Origin: Bacillota bacterium
Lineage (GTDB): Bacteria; Bacillota; Clostridia; Acetivibrionales; DSM-1351
NCBI GenBank assembly: GCA_023398105.1
Contig: JAEWST010000020.1
Span: forward strand, 1-64,000
Length of the DNA stretch: 64,000 bases
Direction: 5' to 3'
Shown here: one piece after another, positions 1 through 8,946 of the stretch
How positions within the stretch are numbered: the stretch's first letter is position 1
Layout of the letters: the number at the start of each line of letters is the position of its first letter
Notes under the pieces: model-generated
What the model was told of the DNA's origin: nothing
What the model saw: the letters and a program-made list of their open reading frames with translations, nothing else
Database searches by the model: none
Translations under genes and position numbers: made by a program

Positions 1-121
1 GAGAGATTATGTAAAGTGGTACAATAATAAACGAATTCATGGAGCACTTAATTATATGTCTCCTGTAGAATATCGTTTGGCTAAAATGACCGAATAATAG
101 TTGTACAAAAAAGTGTTGACA
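1..121 (+). mobile_element. 3' end of an IS3-family insertion sequence (orfB transposase C-terminus plus right terminal repeat)
   Basis: Codons 2-97 read ...YVKWYNNKRIHGALNYMSPV... and end in TAA. WYN.KRIH..L...SPVEY is the characteristic C-terminal block of the IS3/IS150-group DDE transposase (rve integrase core). The sequence then runs to GTTGACA at about 115-121. Its reverse complement, TGTCAACAC..., looks like an IS3-type terminus with TG/CA ends, so I place the element's right end at about 121. Only the last 31 residues of the transposase are in the window; the rest lies upstream. The element reads toward the CRISPR array and ends 39 bp from its first repeat. The family call rests on the WYN..RIH motif; the exact end is an inference. 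Confidence 0.8.
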
Positions 122-160
122 AACCACCTTCATTAAAAAGTTTCTTAGCTGAGGTTTTTC
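122..160 (+). other. 39-bp remnant between the IS end and the first CRISPR repeat (truncated leader or disrupted spacer)
   Basis: This stretch separates the inferred IS right end from repeat 1. The repeats end in ATTGAAAC, the usual 3' (crRNA 5'-handle) end in type I/III arrays, and the degenerate repeat is at the far end. Transcription should therefore run left to right, and the leader should lie here. Only 39 bp of possible leader survives next to the array. Because spacers here are 35-38 nt, it could instead be a spacer whose outer repeat was hit by the IS. Sequence alone does not separate these two readings. Confidence 0.45.
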
Positions 161-1847
161 GTTTAGAGCATACCTATAAGGAATTGAAACGCTCTATATG
201 CCACTACAATCAATTTTAGATGCCAAGTTTAGAGCATACCTATAAGGAATTGAAACTAGTTAGTATATACATAATAGTAAGCCCTGCTCTAGTTTAGAGC
301 ATACCTATAAGGAATTGAAACCATATAATAATATCTCTTTTCGTATCATATCCCATTTCGTTTAGAGCATACCTATAAGGAATTGAAACATTTCTATTGT
401 ACCGTTTTTTAAGTAAGGGCAAGTTGTTTAGAGCATACCTATAAGGAATTGAAACTTTTTATCTTTTGCTAATAAATCAGATATTAACAAAGTTTAGAGC
501 ATACCTATAAGGAATTGAAACTTTTGTTATCATTTTATTGTGTTGCTGTTATGCAAGGTTTAGAGCATACCTATAAGGAATTGAAACAATTCAAGTTTTC
601 ACCTCCGTTTTATAATAAATTTTTCGTTTAGAGCATACCTATAAGGAATTGAAACTAGTATTCAAATTCATTTATGACTTTTTCAAAGTCGTTTAGAGCA
701 TACCTATAAGGAATTGAAACTTGGATGGGGTCTCAAATGGCACTCCATCATGATCATGTTTAGAGCATACCTATAAGGAATTGAAACAAAAATGCTCAGC
801 AAGATTCTAAAGATTCTGGCACGTTTAGAGCATACCTATAAGGAATTGAAACTCAACTTAAAAGATGTTGTGTTGTACAGGGACGGTAGGTTTAGAGCAT
901 ACCTATAAGGAATTGAAACGGTGTAAAGCTGTATGGTTTTACCAATGATGATAGGTTTAGAGCATACCTATAAGGAATTGAAACTTGTGTCGTGTATATC
1001 ATTAGTAAAATTTGCAATAACGTTTAGAGCATACCTATAAGGAATTGAAACATATTTTGAAGAGCATCATTTGTTTTACCAATTTCTCGTTTAGAGCATA
1101 CCTATAAGGAATTGAAACATGTTAATTCTGTCATGGTTGTTTATTCCTTTCTGTGTTTAGAGCATACCTATAAGGAATTGAAACCTATCATTTCTAGTCC
1201 TTCTACAGTTTTTAATAAAAGTTTAGAGCATACCTATAAGGAATTGAAACCAAAGTCTGCAATGTCACAAAAGCAAAAGAATAACTGTTTAGAGCATACC
1301 TATAAGGAATTGAAACCGCTTTCTAACTATTTCATTAATCAATCAGTTAAACTAGTTTAGAGCATACCTATAAGGAATTGAAACTATTGAGTTAACAATT
1401 GGTGTAACCCCAGCTACAGGTTTAGAGCATACCTATAAGGAATTGAAACCATAGTTAATTGCTTTTTGTCCTTGCCAGTTTTTTGTTTAGAGCATACCTA
1501 TAAGGAATTGAAACTCGCCAGCCATCGCAATGACGGAAGCCACAGAACAGGGTTTAGAGCATACCTATAAGGAATTGAAACTATTTTTTACAATCCTTTT
1601 TAATTAGCTCATACATGTTTAGAGCATACCTATAAGGAATTGAAACATGGAAAATGAGGATAGAGGTACTAAAACAGTTCTTGGTTTAGAGCATACCTAT
1701 AAGGAATTGAAACACTTGTACAACGGTAGCAGTTACCTCTTCAGTATTTGGTTTAGAGCATACCTATAAGGAATTGAAACTGTCATAGTCTGTATTGCTT
1801 GTTGTGCCTATATCTCCGTTTAGAGCATACCTATAAGGGATCAACCC
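161..1847 (+). CRISPR. CRISPR array: 25 complete 30-bp repeats plus one degenerate terminal repeat, 25 spacers
   Basis: The 30-bp repeat begins GTTTAGAGCA, continues TACCTATAAG and ends GAATTGAAAC. Repeats start at 161, 227, 292, 360, 426, 492, 558, 626, 691, 758, 823, 890, 955, 1022, 1089, 1155, 1221, 1287, 1355, 1420, 1485, 1552, 1617, 1684 and 1751. The last unit, at 1818, matches only its first 21 bases and then diverges, marking the trailer end. Spacers are 35-38 nt and all differ. The repeat length and ATTGAAAC end suit type I-B or type III arrays of clostridia. No cas gene is in the window, so the subtype is inference. The repeat contains no stop in one frame and so creates spurious ORFs with LEHTYKELK repeats; these are not genes. 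Confidence 0.98.
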
Positions 1848-1942
1848 TAATTGTATGGTATAATATATGGAACAAGAATATTATTTTTGCCAAACAATCA
1901 AAAACATGGAAGCTACGGTGGCACTCAAGGAGGTACAAAAAA

Positions 1943-3250
1943 GTGTATAAACAAGTGAATATATCAAAGGATAGTAGGAGTAGAGGTGGAGTTCATCATG
2001 TTGCACAGAAGAAAAGGATTGTAAAGCAAAACCATGTGTCAGTAAATAATGAAAATATCACTAAAGAGAATACACATGCACAAATTGTCGACAATAACCA
2101 AAAAGCACTTCAGCCAATCTATTCCAACAGGTCAAAATTCAAAACCTATAGCGATAAATCGGTGATGCAAAAAGTTAAGACTAAAGCGAAACCTAAAACC
2201 CTTGAAGAAGCTCTTAAGATAGAATACGCTTCTTCACAAGCTCATGCTACGGCAGAGGATCTTGGTTCAGGACCAACTTCTAATGATTTTATAGTTAGGG
2301 GAGGTCAGACAGCGTCAAACCATCATATATATCCTAAAAGCAAGCTGAAAAAGTTTGCCCGAAATTTATCGAGGATGCAGGTTGCTATATATACATTACA
2401 AACGAAGAACTTGATTTCAAATGCTTCTGCACCTTATGATTTTAATAGTGATGAAAAATCTAAAGTACCGTTGCTATTTAGAAATGCAAAAGCTATTGCA
2501 AGTAAATATGGCATGGAGGAGGATGGAAGCCAAACTCTTATGGGGGCGAACTACTATTGGCTGCCAGGAAACCTTTTTGTAGGGATCAATTCAGGATATA
2601 GAACAGATGACCCTGGAGATAGCGAAGAAAGAAAAAGTCCAAAGACGATGAATCCTACTGACTTCCAGAAAGCTATAGATTGGGGGCGGTCTACTTCAAG
2701 CTTGGCTGACAGCCTTGGAGATATTAGTGAAGGCTTTCAAAACAAGTACACTGATAAACTAAATGCTAATCTAAATCAAAAAGATAGTTTAGCTAAGGGG
2801 ATGAAAATCACAAGCCAAGAAGTAGGTGAAGATTGGGCACTCGATAGTGCAACAACAGCTCACCGATACCTTGAAAGATGGGGGTTTGCGGGTAAACAAT
2901 ATAAATTAAATACTACAGGCACAAATGACTTTAAGAGGCTTGAAAATAACAGAAAGATACTTGCAGAGGCTATCACACGTTCCATTAGGAGTAAATTTAC
3001 TGTTGACGATATGGAAGAATTTAAGAATGCAACTGCTGGACATATTAGCTTACAAAGATTGGTACCTGCTCATCGGAGAGGGAGTTCATCAGAACTAAAG
3101 GATCCAAACATGGCGTTATCTTTACTTGATGATATTGTTTATTACTTGAAAGAAATATCAGTGAATTTACCTGAGGGTAAAAAGGAAAAGTATAGAAAAA
3201 TTCTTAAAGAATTGCGTGATGATAACGATAAATATAAATCTTTCATATAA
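1943..3250 (+). CDS. putative HNH/His-Me-type nuclease effector, uncharacterised
   Basis: I chose the GTG at 1943 (435 residues) because an AAGGAGG Shine-Dalgarno sits 9 nt upstream; the open frame runs further back into the CRISPR array, which is not coding. I do not recognise an exact family. Residues about 126-133 read NHHIYPKS, and about 204-222 hold WLPGNLFVG followed by RTDDPG. A paired-histidine HH.xP motif followed by a GNL.xG block resembles HNH-fold nuclease domains at the ends of polymorphic toxins. The N-terminus (VAQKKRIVKQN ... IVDNNQKALQ) is lysine/glutamine-rich and low in complexity, reminiscent of leader regions on cargo linked to extracellular contractile injection systems. 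There is no signal peptide or membrane segment. The gene lies directly after the array trailer, followed by debris, with no partner gene. Toxin function is inference. Confidence 0.6.
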   Translation: MYKQVNISKDSRSRGGVHHVAQKKRIVKQNHVSVNNENITKENTHAQIVDNNQKALQPIYSNRSKFKTYSDKSVMQKVKTKAKPKTLEEALKIEYASSQAHATAEDLGSGPTSNDFIVRGGQTASNHHIYPKSKLKKFARNLSRMQVAIYTLQTKNLISNASAPYDFNSDEKSKVPLLFRNAKAIASKYGMEEDGSQTLMGANYYWLPGNLFVGINSGYRTDDPGDSEERKSPKTMNPTDFQKAIDWGRSTSSLADSLGDISEGFQNKYTDKLNANLNQKDSLAKGMKITSQEVGEDWALDSATTAHRYLERWGFAGKQYKLNTTGTNDFKRLENNRKILAEAITRSIRSKFTVDDMEEFKNATAGHISLQRLVPAHRRGSSSELKDPNMALSLLDDIVYYLKEISVNLPEGKKEKYRKILKELRDDNDKYKSFI

Positions 3251-3426
3251 AATCATCTCACACAGAAGTTGCAATAAAAGCAGTCAAAGTATTGAATTCA
3301 CAACATTTTACTGCTAATATATACATATAATGTAACAGCAGAAATTTCATTCACAAAACACAAAATAACTTGGTGTGGTGAATAAGTATACTACTAAAAG
3401 GATATTTTTTATGAAGTAAAGAATAA

Positions 3427-3540
3427 GTTAAAGGTATTCAAACCAAGCAGAGTATTGACGCATTAAGTAAAGGTGCTACTGTTACTAGCTATTCAGGTCA
3501 TGCTTTTGAAACTAGGCGTTATAACCTGATGAAAATATAA
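3427..3540 (+). pseudogene. gene remnant between the HNH-like gene and the SSB-like gene
   Basis: An open stretch ending ...VTSYSGHAFETRRYNLMKI-stop has no start codon or ribosome-binding site; short stops and frame changes lie just upstream (ATGAAGTAA near 3410). It looks like the tail of a decayed gene I do not recognise. Bases about 3506-3525 (TTTTGAAACTAGGCGTTATA) match the right end of the dispersed MITE-like repeat at 31074-31093 at 19 of 20 positions, so part of the tail may be repeat sequence rather than ancestral gene. The rest of 3251-3861 is AT-rich and I see no other gene in it. Confidence 0.35.
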
Positions 3541-3861
3541 TCATATTATGCGTATTTATAACACAGTTTTGATAAATATTGCATATTTTGGTAGTTTAAC
3601 TTTAACTATTTATTAAAAAAATACAAAAATTATATATTATTTTTGTAGAATAAAAGATTTTCAATTTAACAATTATGTAATATAATATTATAGTATTGTA
3701 TTATTTTGGCATTGTTTTTGTTGTACCTTCATTCTTAACATTTATAAATTATTTATAATAATTAAGCTATAAATATTCTAAATTGTGTTGTAAGAGAATA
3801 CATATTACATTAGATAAATAAAAAGAGATACACAACAGCAAAAGAGAGGAGTGGAGGGAAA

Positions 3862-4530
3862 ATGGTCGGGAATGTAATAGAAAATAATGTAGTGACCATT
3901 TCAGGAAAAGTAGTTTCAGATGTTGAATATAGTCATGAGGTATATGGTGAGGGCTTTTATTCATTTTATTTAGATGTACCTAGATTGAGCGACAGCAGTG
4001 ATAAAATATCTGTTACATTTTCTGAACGTCTTGTGCCAAAAAGCAAACTCCAAATTGGAGTGCCATTGGAAATAGAGGGTCAATTTAGATCATATAATAG
4101 TTACAAAAGTGAATCAAACAAGCTTGTTTTAACTGTTTTTGCTCGTGAGATTATCTTTGCTGAGGAAGATAAAAAGATTAAAAATCCTAATCAGATATTT
4201 TTAAATGGTTACATATGCAAAAATCCAATATATAGAATGACGCCTTTTGGCAGAGAGATTACCGATATTCTTATTGCAGTAAATAGACCCTATAACAAGT
4301 CTGATTATATACCTTGTATTGCTTGGGGAAGGAATGCAAGATATTCTCAAAACTTAACTATTGGGGATAACATAAAAATATGGGGCAGAATTCAGAGTAG
4401 AGAGTATCAGAAAAAGTTAGAATCAGGTGAGACTATTTCCAAAACTGCCTATGAAGTATCGGTTTCAAAGATGGAAATATGTGATGGACTTCAAGATAAA
4501 GAAACTGATGAAAGCTGTTTAGAAGAATAA
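3862..4530 (+). CDS. two-domain single-stranded-DNA-binding (OB-fold) protein
   Basis: 222 residues. The ATG follows a GGAGGG run. The protein looks like two tandem SSB-type OB folds: residues about 1-95 (NNVVTISGKVVSD...FYLDVPRLSD) and about 108-205 (NQIFLNGYICKNPIYRMTPFGREITDILIAVNRP...CIAWGRNA). The second half carries the classic SSB pattern of an N-P-hydrophobic-R strand, a D.xxAVNRP strand and a CIAWG..A block. The C-terminus is acidic (DKETDESCLEE) but lacks the DDDIPF tip of replicative SSB. It lies upstream of priA on the same strand, separated by a likely terminator. A role in DNA replication or repair is inferred; it is not the main Ssb. Confidence 0.75.
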   Translation: MVGNVIENNVVTISGKVVSDVEYSHEVYGEGFYSFYLDVPRLSDSSDKISVTFSERLVPKSKLQIGVPLEIEGQFRSYNSYKSESNKLVLTVFAREIIFAEEDKKIKNPNQIFLNGYICKNPIYRMTPFGREITDILIAVNRPYNKSDYIPCIAWGRNARYSQNLTIGDNIKIWGRIQSREYQKKLESGETISKTAYEVSVSKMEICDGLQDKETDESCLEE

Positions 4531-4558
4531 AGCCAATAAATAAAAATTATTAATAATA

Positions 4559-4604
4559 AGCACTTCATTTTATATGTGTTTCTAAAATGGGGTGCTTTAG
4601 TTTT
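4559..4604 (+). terminator. intrinsic terminator after the SSB-like gene
   Basis: Imperfect stem: AGCACTTCATTTTA (4559-4572) pairs with TAAAATGGGGTGCTTT (4583-4598), followed by a short T-rich tail AGTTTTG. Confidence 0.6.
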
Positions 4605-4778
4605 GGGAAGAATAAATATGTAAACAGGAAAAATATTACTGAACACTGATAGCCTTTTTATGTGAGAAAGTTGAAGGAATTATTAAAATAATATTCGCAA
4701 CTTAAATTATTTTAATTACAAATCTGTTATAATAATATTCTAACTGAAATAATCTAAACTTTTATTTGAGGCAAAGAG

Positions 4779-7238
4779 ATGAATATGACAACCGCATCAA
4801 TTGCTCTGACCAACACTACACGAGCATTTGATAAAAAATATACATATGCTGTTCCAGAAGACCTAATAGGTCAAATTTGTGTTGGATGCAGAGTTTTAGT
4901 TCCTTTTGGAAATGGCAGTAAGGTAAAGGAAGGCTTTGTATTAGAAATAAATCCTGAGAATAATCAGGAAAAGCCTATTCAATATAAAAACATAAAAAGT
5001 GTATTAGAACCATATCCACTGCTAAAGGAAGATAATATAAAACTATTAGAATGGATGAAGAGACAGTACATTTGTACATATTCTGATATAATCAAATGTA
5101 TGCTTCCACCAGGAATAAGTGTTAAAGCTATAAAAAATGTTAAGCTTTTATGTTGCGACAAAAGTATAACCTACAAAAAAAGCAGTCTGAATAAAATAAT
5201 TCACAGTTTAACATGTGTTGGAGGAGAATGTGAGTATGAAGAACTAAGAGATATGTGTGGAATCAAAGGCTTCAAAGGCTATATACAAGAGCTATGTGAG
5301 TTAAGTGCAATTGGTGTTGAAGAGAGATATGAACAAAAGGTCAGTGCAAAATTTATCAAAGGTGTTTCTTTAGCAAAACCAAGAGAAGAAATTATAGATG
5401 AACTTGAAAATAATGCAGTAAAAAGAATACAACAGGTAAGAGTTTTGGAAATATTGCTGGACAATGAAATAGTTTCAGTTAATGATATCAAAAGATTTGC
5501 TACTGTTACCGCATCTGTGCTAGATACGCTGAGCAAGTATGGCTACATAAAATATTCTGATATTGAGGTGCAAAGAAATCCTTTAAGTAGCAAACACTAT
5601 GAGAGGACAGAACCACTTCTACCTACAGCAGAACAGGAAAATGCCTTAATATTGTTAAAGCAAAAGCTAGACAACAAAGTATATAAAGAATGTTTGATAC
5701 ATGGAATAACAGGCAGCGGAAAAACTGAGGTGTATTTGCAGTTGATATCTCACTGCTTTGAAATAGGCAAAAGGGCTATAATGCTTGTGCCAGAAATATC
5801 GTTAACTCCCCAGATGGTAGGAAGATTTGTATCGAGATTTGGCAAAAGAGTAGCGGTTATGCACAGCAGATTGTCACTAGGAGAAAGATTTGACCAATGG
5901 AGACTGATTAGTGAGGGAAAGGTTGATGTTGTAGTAGGTGCTCGCTCTGCTATATTTGCTCCAATAAGTAAATTGGGTTTGATTATAATTGATGAGGAGC
6001 ATGAGGGCTCGTATAAATCAGAGTCTACGCCGAAGTATAATGCAAAAGAAGTTGCTCAGAAAAGATGTGAAATAAATAGTACACTTCTTTTATATGGTTC
6101 GGCTACTCCCTCGGTAGATACATACTATAGGGCTGTTGAAGGTAAAATTGACCTTATAGAGATGAAAAACCGCCCTAAAGCAGCAGAGCTTCCAAGTGTT
6201 GAGTTGGTAGACATGAGGCTGGAGCTTGAAAACGGCAATAGAACTCCATTTAGTTTTCGACTGATGGAGGAGCTTAAAAAAAATATTGATAGCAATCAGC
6301 AAAGTATACTATTTCTTAATAGACGAGGTTTTTCAACCTTTGTGTTCTGTAGAAATTGCGGATATACAATGAGATGCTCAAATTGCAATATTGCACTTAC
6401 TTATCATACTAAGAGCAATAGGTTAATATGCCATTACTGCGGTTTTACTGTTAAGAACCCTACAAAATGTCCTTCATGTGAAAGTGCCAATATTAGATAC
6501 TTTGGTATTGGCACTCAAAAGATTGAGGAGGAAGTAAGGCAAAGGCTTCCCAATGGCTCAGTCATTAGAATGGATGCTGACACAATAGGCTACAAAAATT
6601 CACATGAAGAAATACTTAATCGTTTTAAAAAAGAAAATATAAATATAATGGTAGGTACACAAATGATTGCAAAGGGTCATGACTTTCCTAATGTTACTTT
6701 TGTGGGGGTATTAGCTGCTGATAGTATGCTCAATATTAGTGATTTCAGGTCGTCAGAAAGAACCTTTCAGCTTTTAACACAAGTGGCTGGAAGGGCTGGG
6801 AGAGGTGAAATAGGCGGAAGAGTAATTATTCAGACCTATAACACTGAGGATTATAGCATTATAGCCGCCTGCAATCAGGATTTTATCAAATTTTATAATC
6901 AGGAAATACTGATAAGAAAGAGATTGGATTATCCGCCATTTTCAAATATTGCTATAGTTGTTTTCAGCGGACGTAAGGATAGAGCTATTTTTGAAGCTGC
7001 AAAGAGTATTAAGCAGAGGCTTGTCGAACAAGGTTCTTCTGATATTGTTGTTTTAGGTCCATCAAGATGTCCAATGCCCAAAATAGCAAATAAGTATCGC
7101 TGGAGGCTTGTTGTAAAAGCAAAGGACATTGATATTCTTATTGATGAGTTAACTAAAATGTCAGACGGGATATGGAAAAAAGCAAAGGATGAGGATGTTT
7201 TAATGAGCATAGATATTAATCCATATAATATGTTATAA
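4779..7238 (+). CDS. priA: primosomal protein N', replication-restart helicase PriA
   Basis: 819 residues, normal for PriA. It is a superfamily-2 3'-to-5' DNA helicase that reloads the replisome at stalled forks. Visible order: N-terminal 3'BD domain (TTRAFDKKYTYAVPEDL, about 12-30); winged-helix region; Walker A GITGSGKT at 309-316; DEEH Walker B at 405-408; GSATPS motif III at 440-445; then the two zinc sites with eight cysteines at 524, 527, 533, 536, 551, 554, 564 and 567; QVAGRAGR motif VI further on. All key residues are present. The ATG at 4779 lies 7 nt after a GAGG-like site. It opens the run that continues with def and fmt, the usual clostridial order. Confidence 0.97.
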   Translation: MNMTTASIALTNTTRAFDKKYTYAVPEDLIGQICVGCRVLVPFGNGSKVKEGFVLEINPENNQEKPIQYKNIKSVLEPYPLLKEDNIKLLEWMKRQYICTYSDIIKCMLPPGISVKAIKNVKLLCCDKSITYKKSSLNKIIHSLTCVGGECEYEELRDMCGIKGFKGYIQELCELSAIGVEERYEQKVSAKFIKGVSLAKPREEIIDELENNAVKRIQQVRVLEILLDNEIVSVNDIKRFATVTASVLDTLSKYGYIKYSDIEVQRNPLSSKHYERTEPLLPTAEQENALILLKQKLDNKVYKECLIHGITGSGKTEVYLQLISHCFEIGKRAIMLVPEISLTPQMVGRFVSRFGKRVAVMHSRLSLGERFDQWRLISEGKVDVVVGARSAIFAPISKLGLIIIDEEHEGSYKSESTPKYNAKEVAQKRCEINSTLLLYGSATPSVDTYYRAVEGKIDLIEMKNRPKAAELPSVELVDMRLELENGNRTPFSFRLMEELKKNIDSNQQSILFLNRRGFSTFVFCRNCGYTMRCSNCNIALTYHTKSNRLICHYCGFTVKNPTKCPSCESANIRYFGIGTQKIEEEVRQRLPNGSVIRMDADTIGYKNSHEEILNRFKKENINIMVGTQMIAKGHDFPNVTFVGVLAADSMLNISDFRSSERTFQLLTQVAGRAGRGEIGGRVIIQTYNTEDYSIIAACNQDFIKFYNQEILIRKRLDYPPFSNIAIVVFSGRKDRAIFEAAKSIKQRLVEQGSSDIVVLGPSRCPMPKIANKYRWRLVVKAKDIDILIDELTKMSDGIWKKAKDEDVLMSIDINPYNML

Positions 7239-7375
7239 TATATGCTATTGTATGCAGAAAATGCAAAGTTGACGAATTAAAATATAGTAAGTAAATAAGT
7301 ATAGACATAATTAATGTTAGCTTTATAATATGAATGGGAATAATATAACCAGTTATCGAGTTATGTTGAAAGGTT

Positions 7376-7477
7376 TGACAAGCAATATCAAAAAAAGTAG
7401 CGTTCCTCTGCTCAGCAGATGTGTTTTACTGAGCATTTCATAAATTATTATGCCCAAATGGGGCGTGGGAGGTTATT
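7376..7477 (+). promoter_or_regulatory. leader upstream of def, diverged member of the GGCGTGGAGGT leader family
   Basis: The segment carries ATCAAAAAAAGTAGCGTTCC (7389-7408), matching the start of the rsmB leader (ATCAAAAAAGGTAGCGTACC), and ends GGGGCGTGGGAGGTTATT just before the def ATG. It also has a local hairpin, TGCTCAG (7409-7415) with CTGAGCA (about 7429-7435). The pairing arm ACCTCCACG seen upstream of rsmB and dtd is degraded here to TTCCTCTGC, so Shine-Dalgarno masking is less convincing. A TTGACA lies at 7376, but I see no good -10 after it. Confidence 0.45.
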
Positions 7478-7951
7478 ATGGCTTACAGACAGATAAGAAT
7501 AGATGGCGACGAGGTTCTAAGAAAAAAGAGCAGACCTGTTGAGAAAATTGATGATAGAATACTTACTCTTATTGAGGATATGGCAGATACAATGTATAAG
7601 GCAGATGGAGTGGGATTAGCCGCTCCTCAGATTGGAATATTGAAGAGAATAGTCACAATAGATGTTGGAGATGGGCTTATTGAAATGATTAATCCTGTGA
7701 TACTCGAACAAAGCGGTGAACAGGATGGACCTGAAGGCTGTTTGAGCTTGCCAGGAACAACTGGAGAAGTAAAGAGGCCAATGTATGTTAAGGCTAAGTA
7801 TACAAATGCCAGTGGTGAAACAGTAATTGTTGAAGCAGAGGAATTGCTTGCTAGGTGTATATGCCATGAACTAGATCATCTTGATGGAGTTTTATACAAG
7901 GATAGAGCTTACAAAATGTATACTCAAGATGAACTTGAAGATATGAAGTAA
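7478..7951 (+). CDS. def: peptide deformylase
   Basis: 157 residues. It removes the N-formyl group from nascent proteins using a bound metal. All three family motifs are present: GVGLAAPQIG (44-53), EGCLSLPG with metal-ligand Cys88, and HELDHLDG with His130, His134 and catalytic Glu131. The ATG at 7478 follows a GGGAGG site at 6-nt spacing. fmt follows 50 bp downstream, so the enzyme that adds the formyl group and the one that removes it are encoded together, as is usual. Confidence 0.97.
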   Translation: MAYRQIRIDGDEVLRKKSRPVEKIDDRILTLIEDMADTMYKADGVGLAAPQIGILKRIVTIDVGDGLIEMINPVILEQSGEQDGPEGCLSLPGTTGEVKRPMYVKAKYTNASGETVIVEAEELLARCICHELDHLDGVLYKDRAYKMYTQDELEDMK

Positions 7952-8001
7952 ATAGAAAATTTCACAAAAAAGATAAATATTAACCTAGGGAGTGAAGCTT
8001 T

Positions 8002-8946
8002 TTGAAAATTGTTTTTATGGGGACACCGGAATTTGCAGTGCCCAGCCTTGAGATGTTGATAAGTGAAGATTTTGAAGTAGTAGCGGTAGTTACTCAGCCA
8101 GATAAGCCAAAGGGTAGAGGAAATAAAATGTGTGCACCGCCTGTGAAGGATTTTGCACTGAAGCATGGCATTGAGGTTTTACAACCAAACAAGATTAAAA
8201 CAGATGAATTTGTTGGGGAGATAAGAGCTCTCAAACCCGATTTACTTGTTACTGCCGCTTATGGAAAAATATTATCAAAGGAATTATTAGATGTTCCGCA
8301 TCTAGGCTGTATAAATGTGCATGGCTCATTATTGCCAGCCTATAGAGGAGCTGCACCAATTAATTGGGCAGTAATAAATGGAGAGAAAACCACAGGTATT
8401 ACTACTATGTTTACAGATGTGGGACTAGATACAGGCGATATGCTGCTAATGAAAGAGCTTGTCATAGAGCCGAATATGACTGTAGGCGAATTGCATGACA
8501 AAATGGCTATACTTGGAGCAGAAGTATTGAAGGCTACGTTAGCAGAATTAAAAAATGGAACTCTTAAGAGACAGCCGCAGGATGATGCGTTGTCTTCATA
8601 TGCACCAATAATGTCAAAGGAACTGGGACTTATAGACTGGAACAAGTCTGCTCAGGAAATACACAATTTAGTTAGAGGAACAGATCCCTGGCCAGGGGCA
8701 TATACATTTTTAAACGGAGAGAGAATTAGAATTTGGCGTACAAGCCTTGTTTCTGATAAGAATATTGATACAAATGCAGAAGCAGGCATTATAATAGAAG
8801 CTGGATGTGATGGGATTTTGGTTAAATGTGGAGATGGGTGTATTTTAGTCAAGGATATTCAGCTGGATTGTTGCAAAAGAATGAATGTTGATTGCTATAT
8901 AAGAGGACATCAAATATATGCAGGTGAGAAGTTTGGAGAAAAGTAA
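8002..8946 (+). CDS. fmt: methionyl-tRNA formyltransferase
   Basis: 314 residues. It transfers a formyl group from 10-formyl-tetrahydrofolate to initiator Met-tRNA. The start is TTG at 8002, after an AGGGAGTGA site, giving MKIVFMGTPEFAVP, the standard N-terminus. Catalytic residues are visible: Asn106 and His108 in INVHGSLLPAYRGAAPINW, and Asp145 in DVGLDTGDM. A C-terminal OB-type domain follows (LIDWNKSAQEIHNLVRGTDPWPGA onward). The 3' end overlaps the start of the DUF116 gene, suggesting translational coupling. Confidence 0.97.
   Translation: MKIVFMGTPEFAVPSLEMLISEDFEVVAVVTQPDKPKGRGNKMCAPPVKDFALKHGIEVLQPNKIKTDEFVGEIRALKPDLLVTAAYGKILSKELLDVPHLGCINVHGSLLPAYRGAAPINWAVINGEKTTGITTMFTDVGLDTGDMLLMKELVIEPNMTVGELHDKMAILGAEVLKATLAELKNGTLKRQPQDDALSSYAPIMSKELGLIDWNKSAQEIHNLVRGTDPWPGAYTFLNGERIRIWRTSLVSDKNIDTNAEAGIIIEAGCDGILVKCGDGCILVKDIQLDCCKRMNVDCYIRGHQIYAGEKFGEK

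Noticed and set aside
1112..1360. Open frame with repeated LEHTYKELK inside the CRISPR array
   Set aside because: The repeat has no stop in this frame; the peptide is a product of repeat and spacer sequence, without ribosome-binding site.
191..1817. Self-targeting spacers within this window
   Set aside because: Reading by eye, no spacer matched a non-array segment here; a genome search is needed to say more.
1799..1942. Longer N-terminus for the HNH-like gene starting in the CRISPR array
   Set aside because: It would begin in the last spacer and degenerate repeat; GTG 1943 has AAGGAGG at correct spacing.
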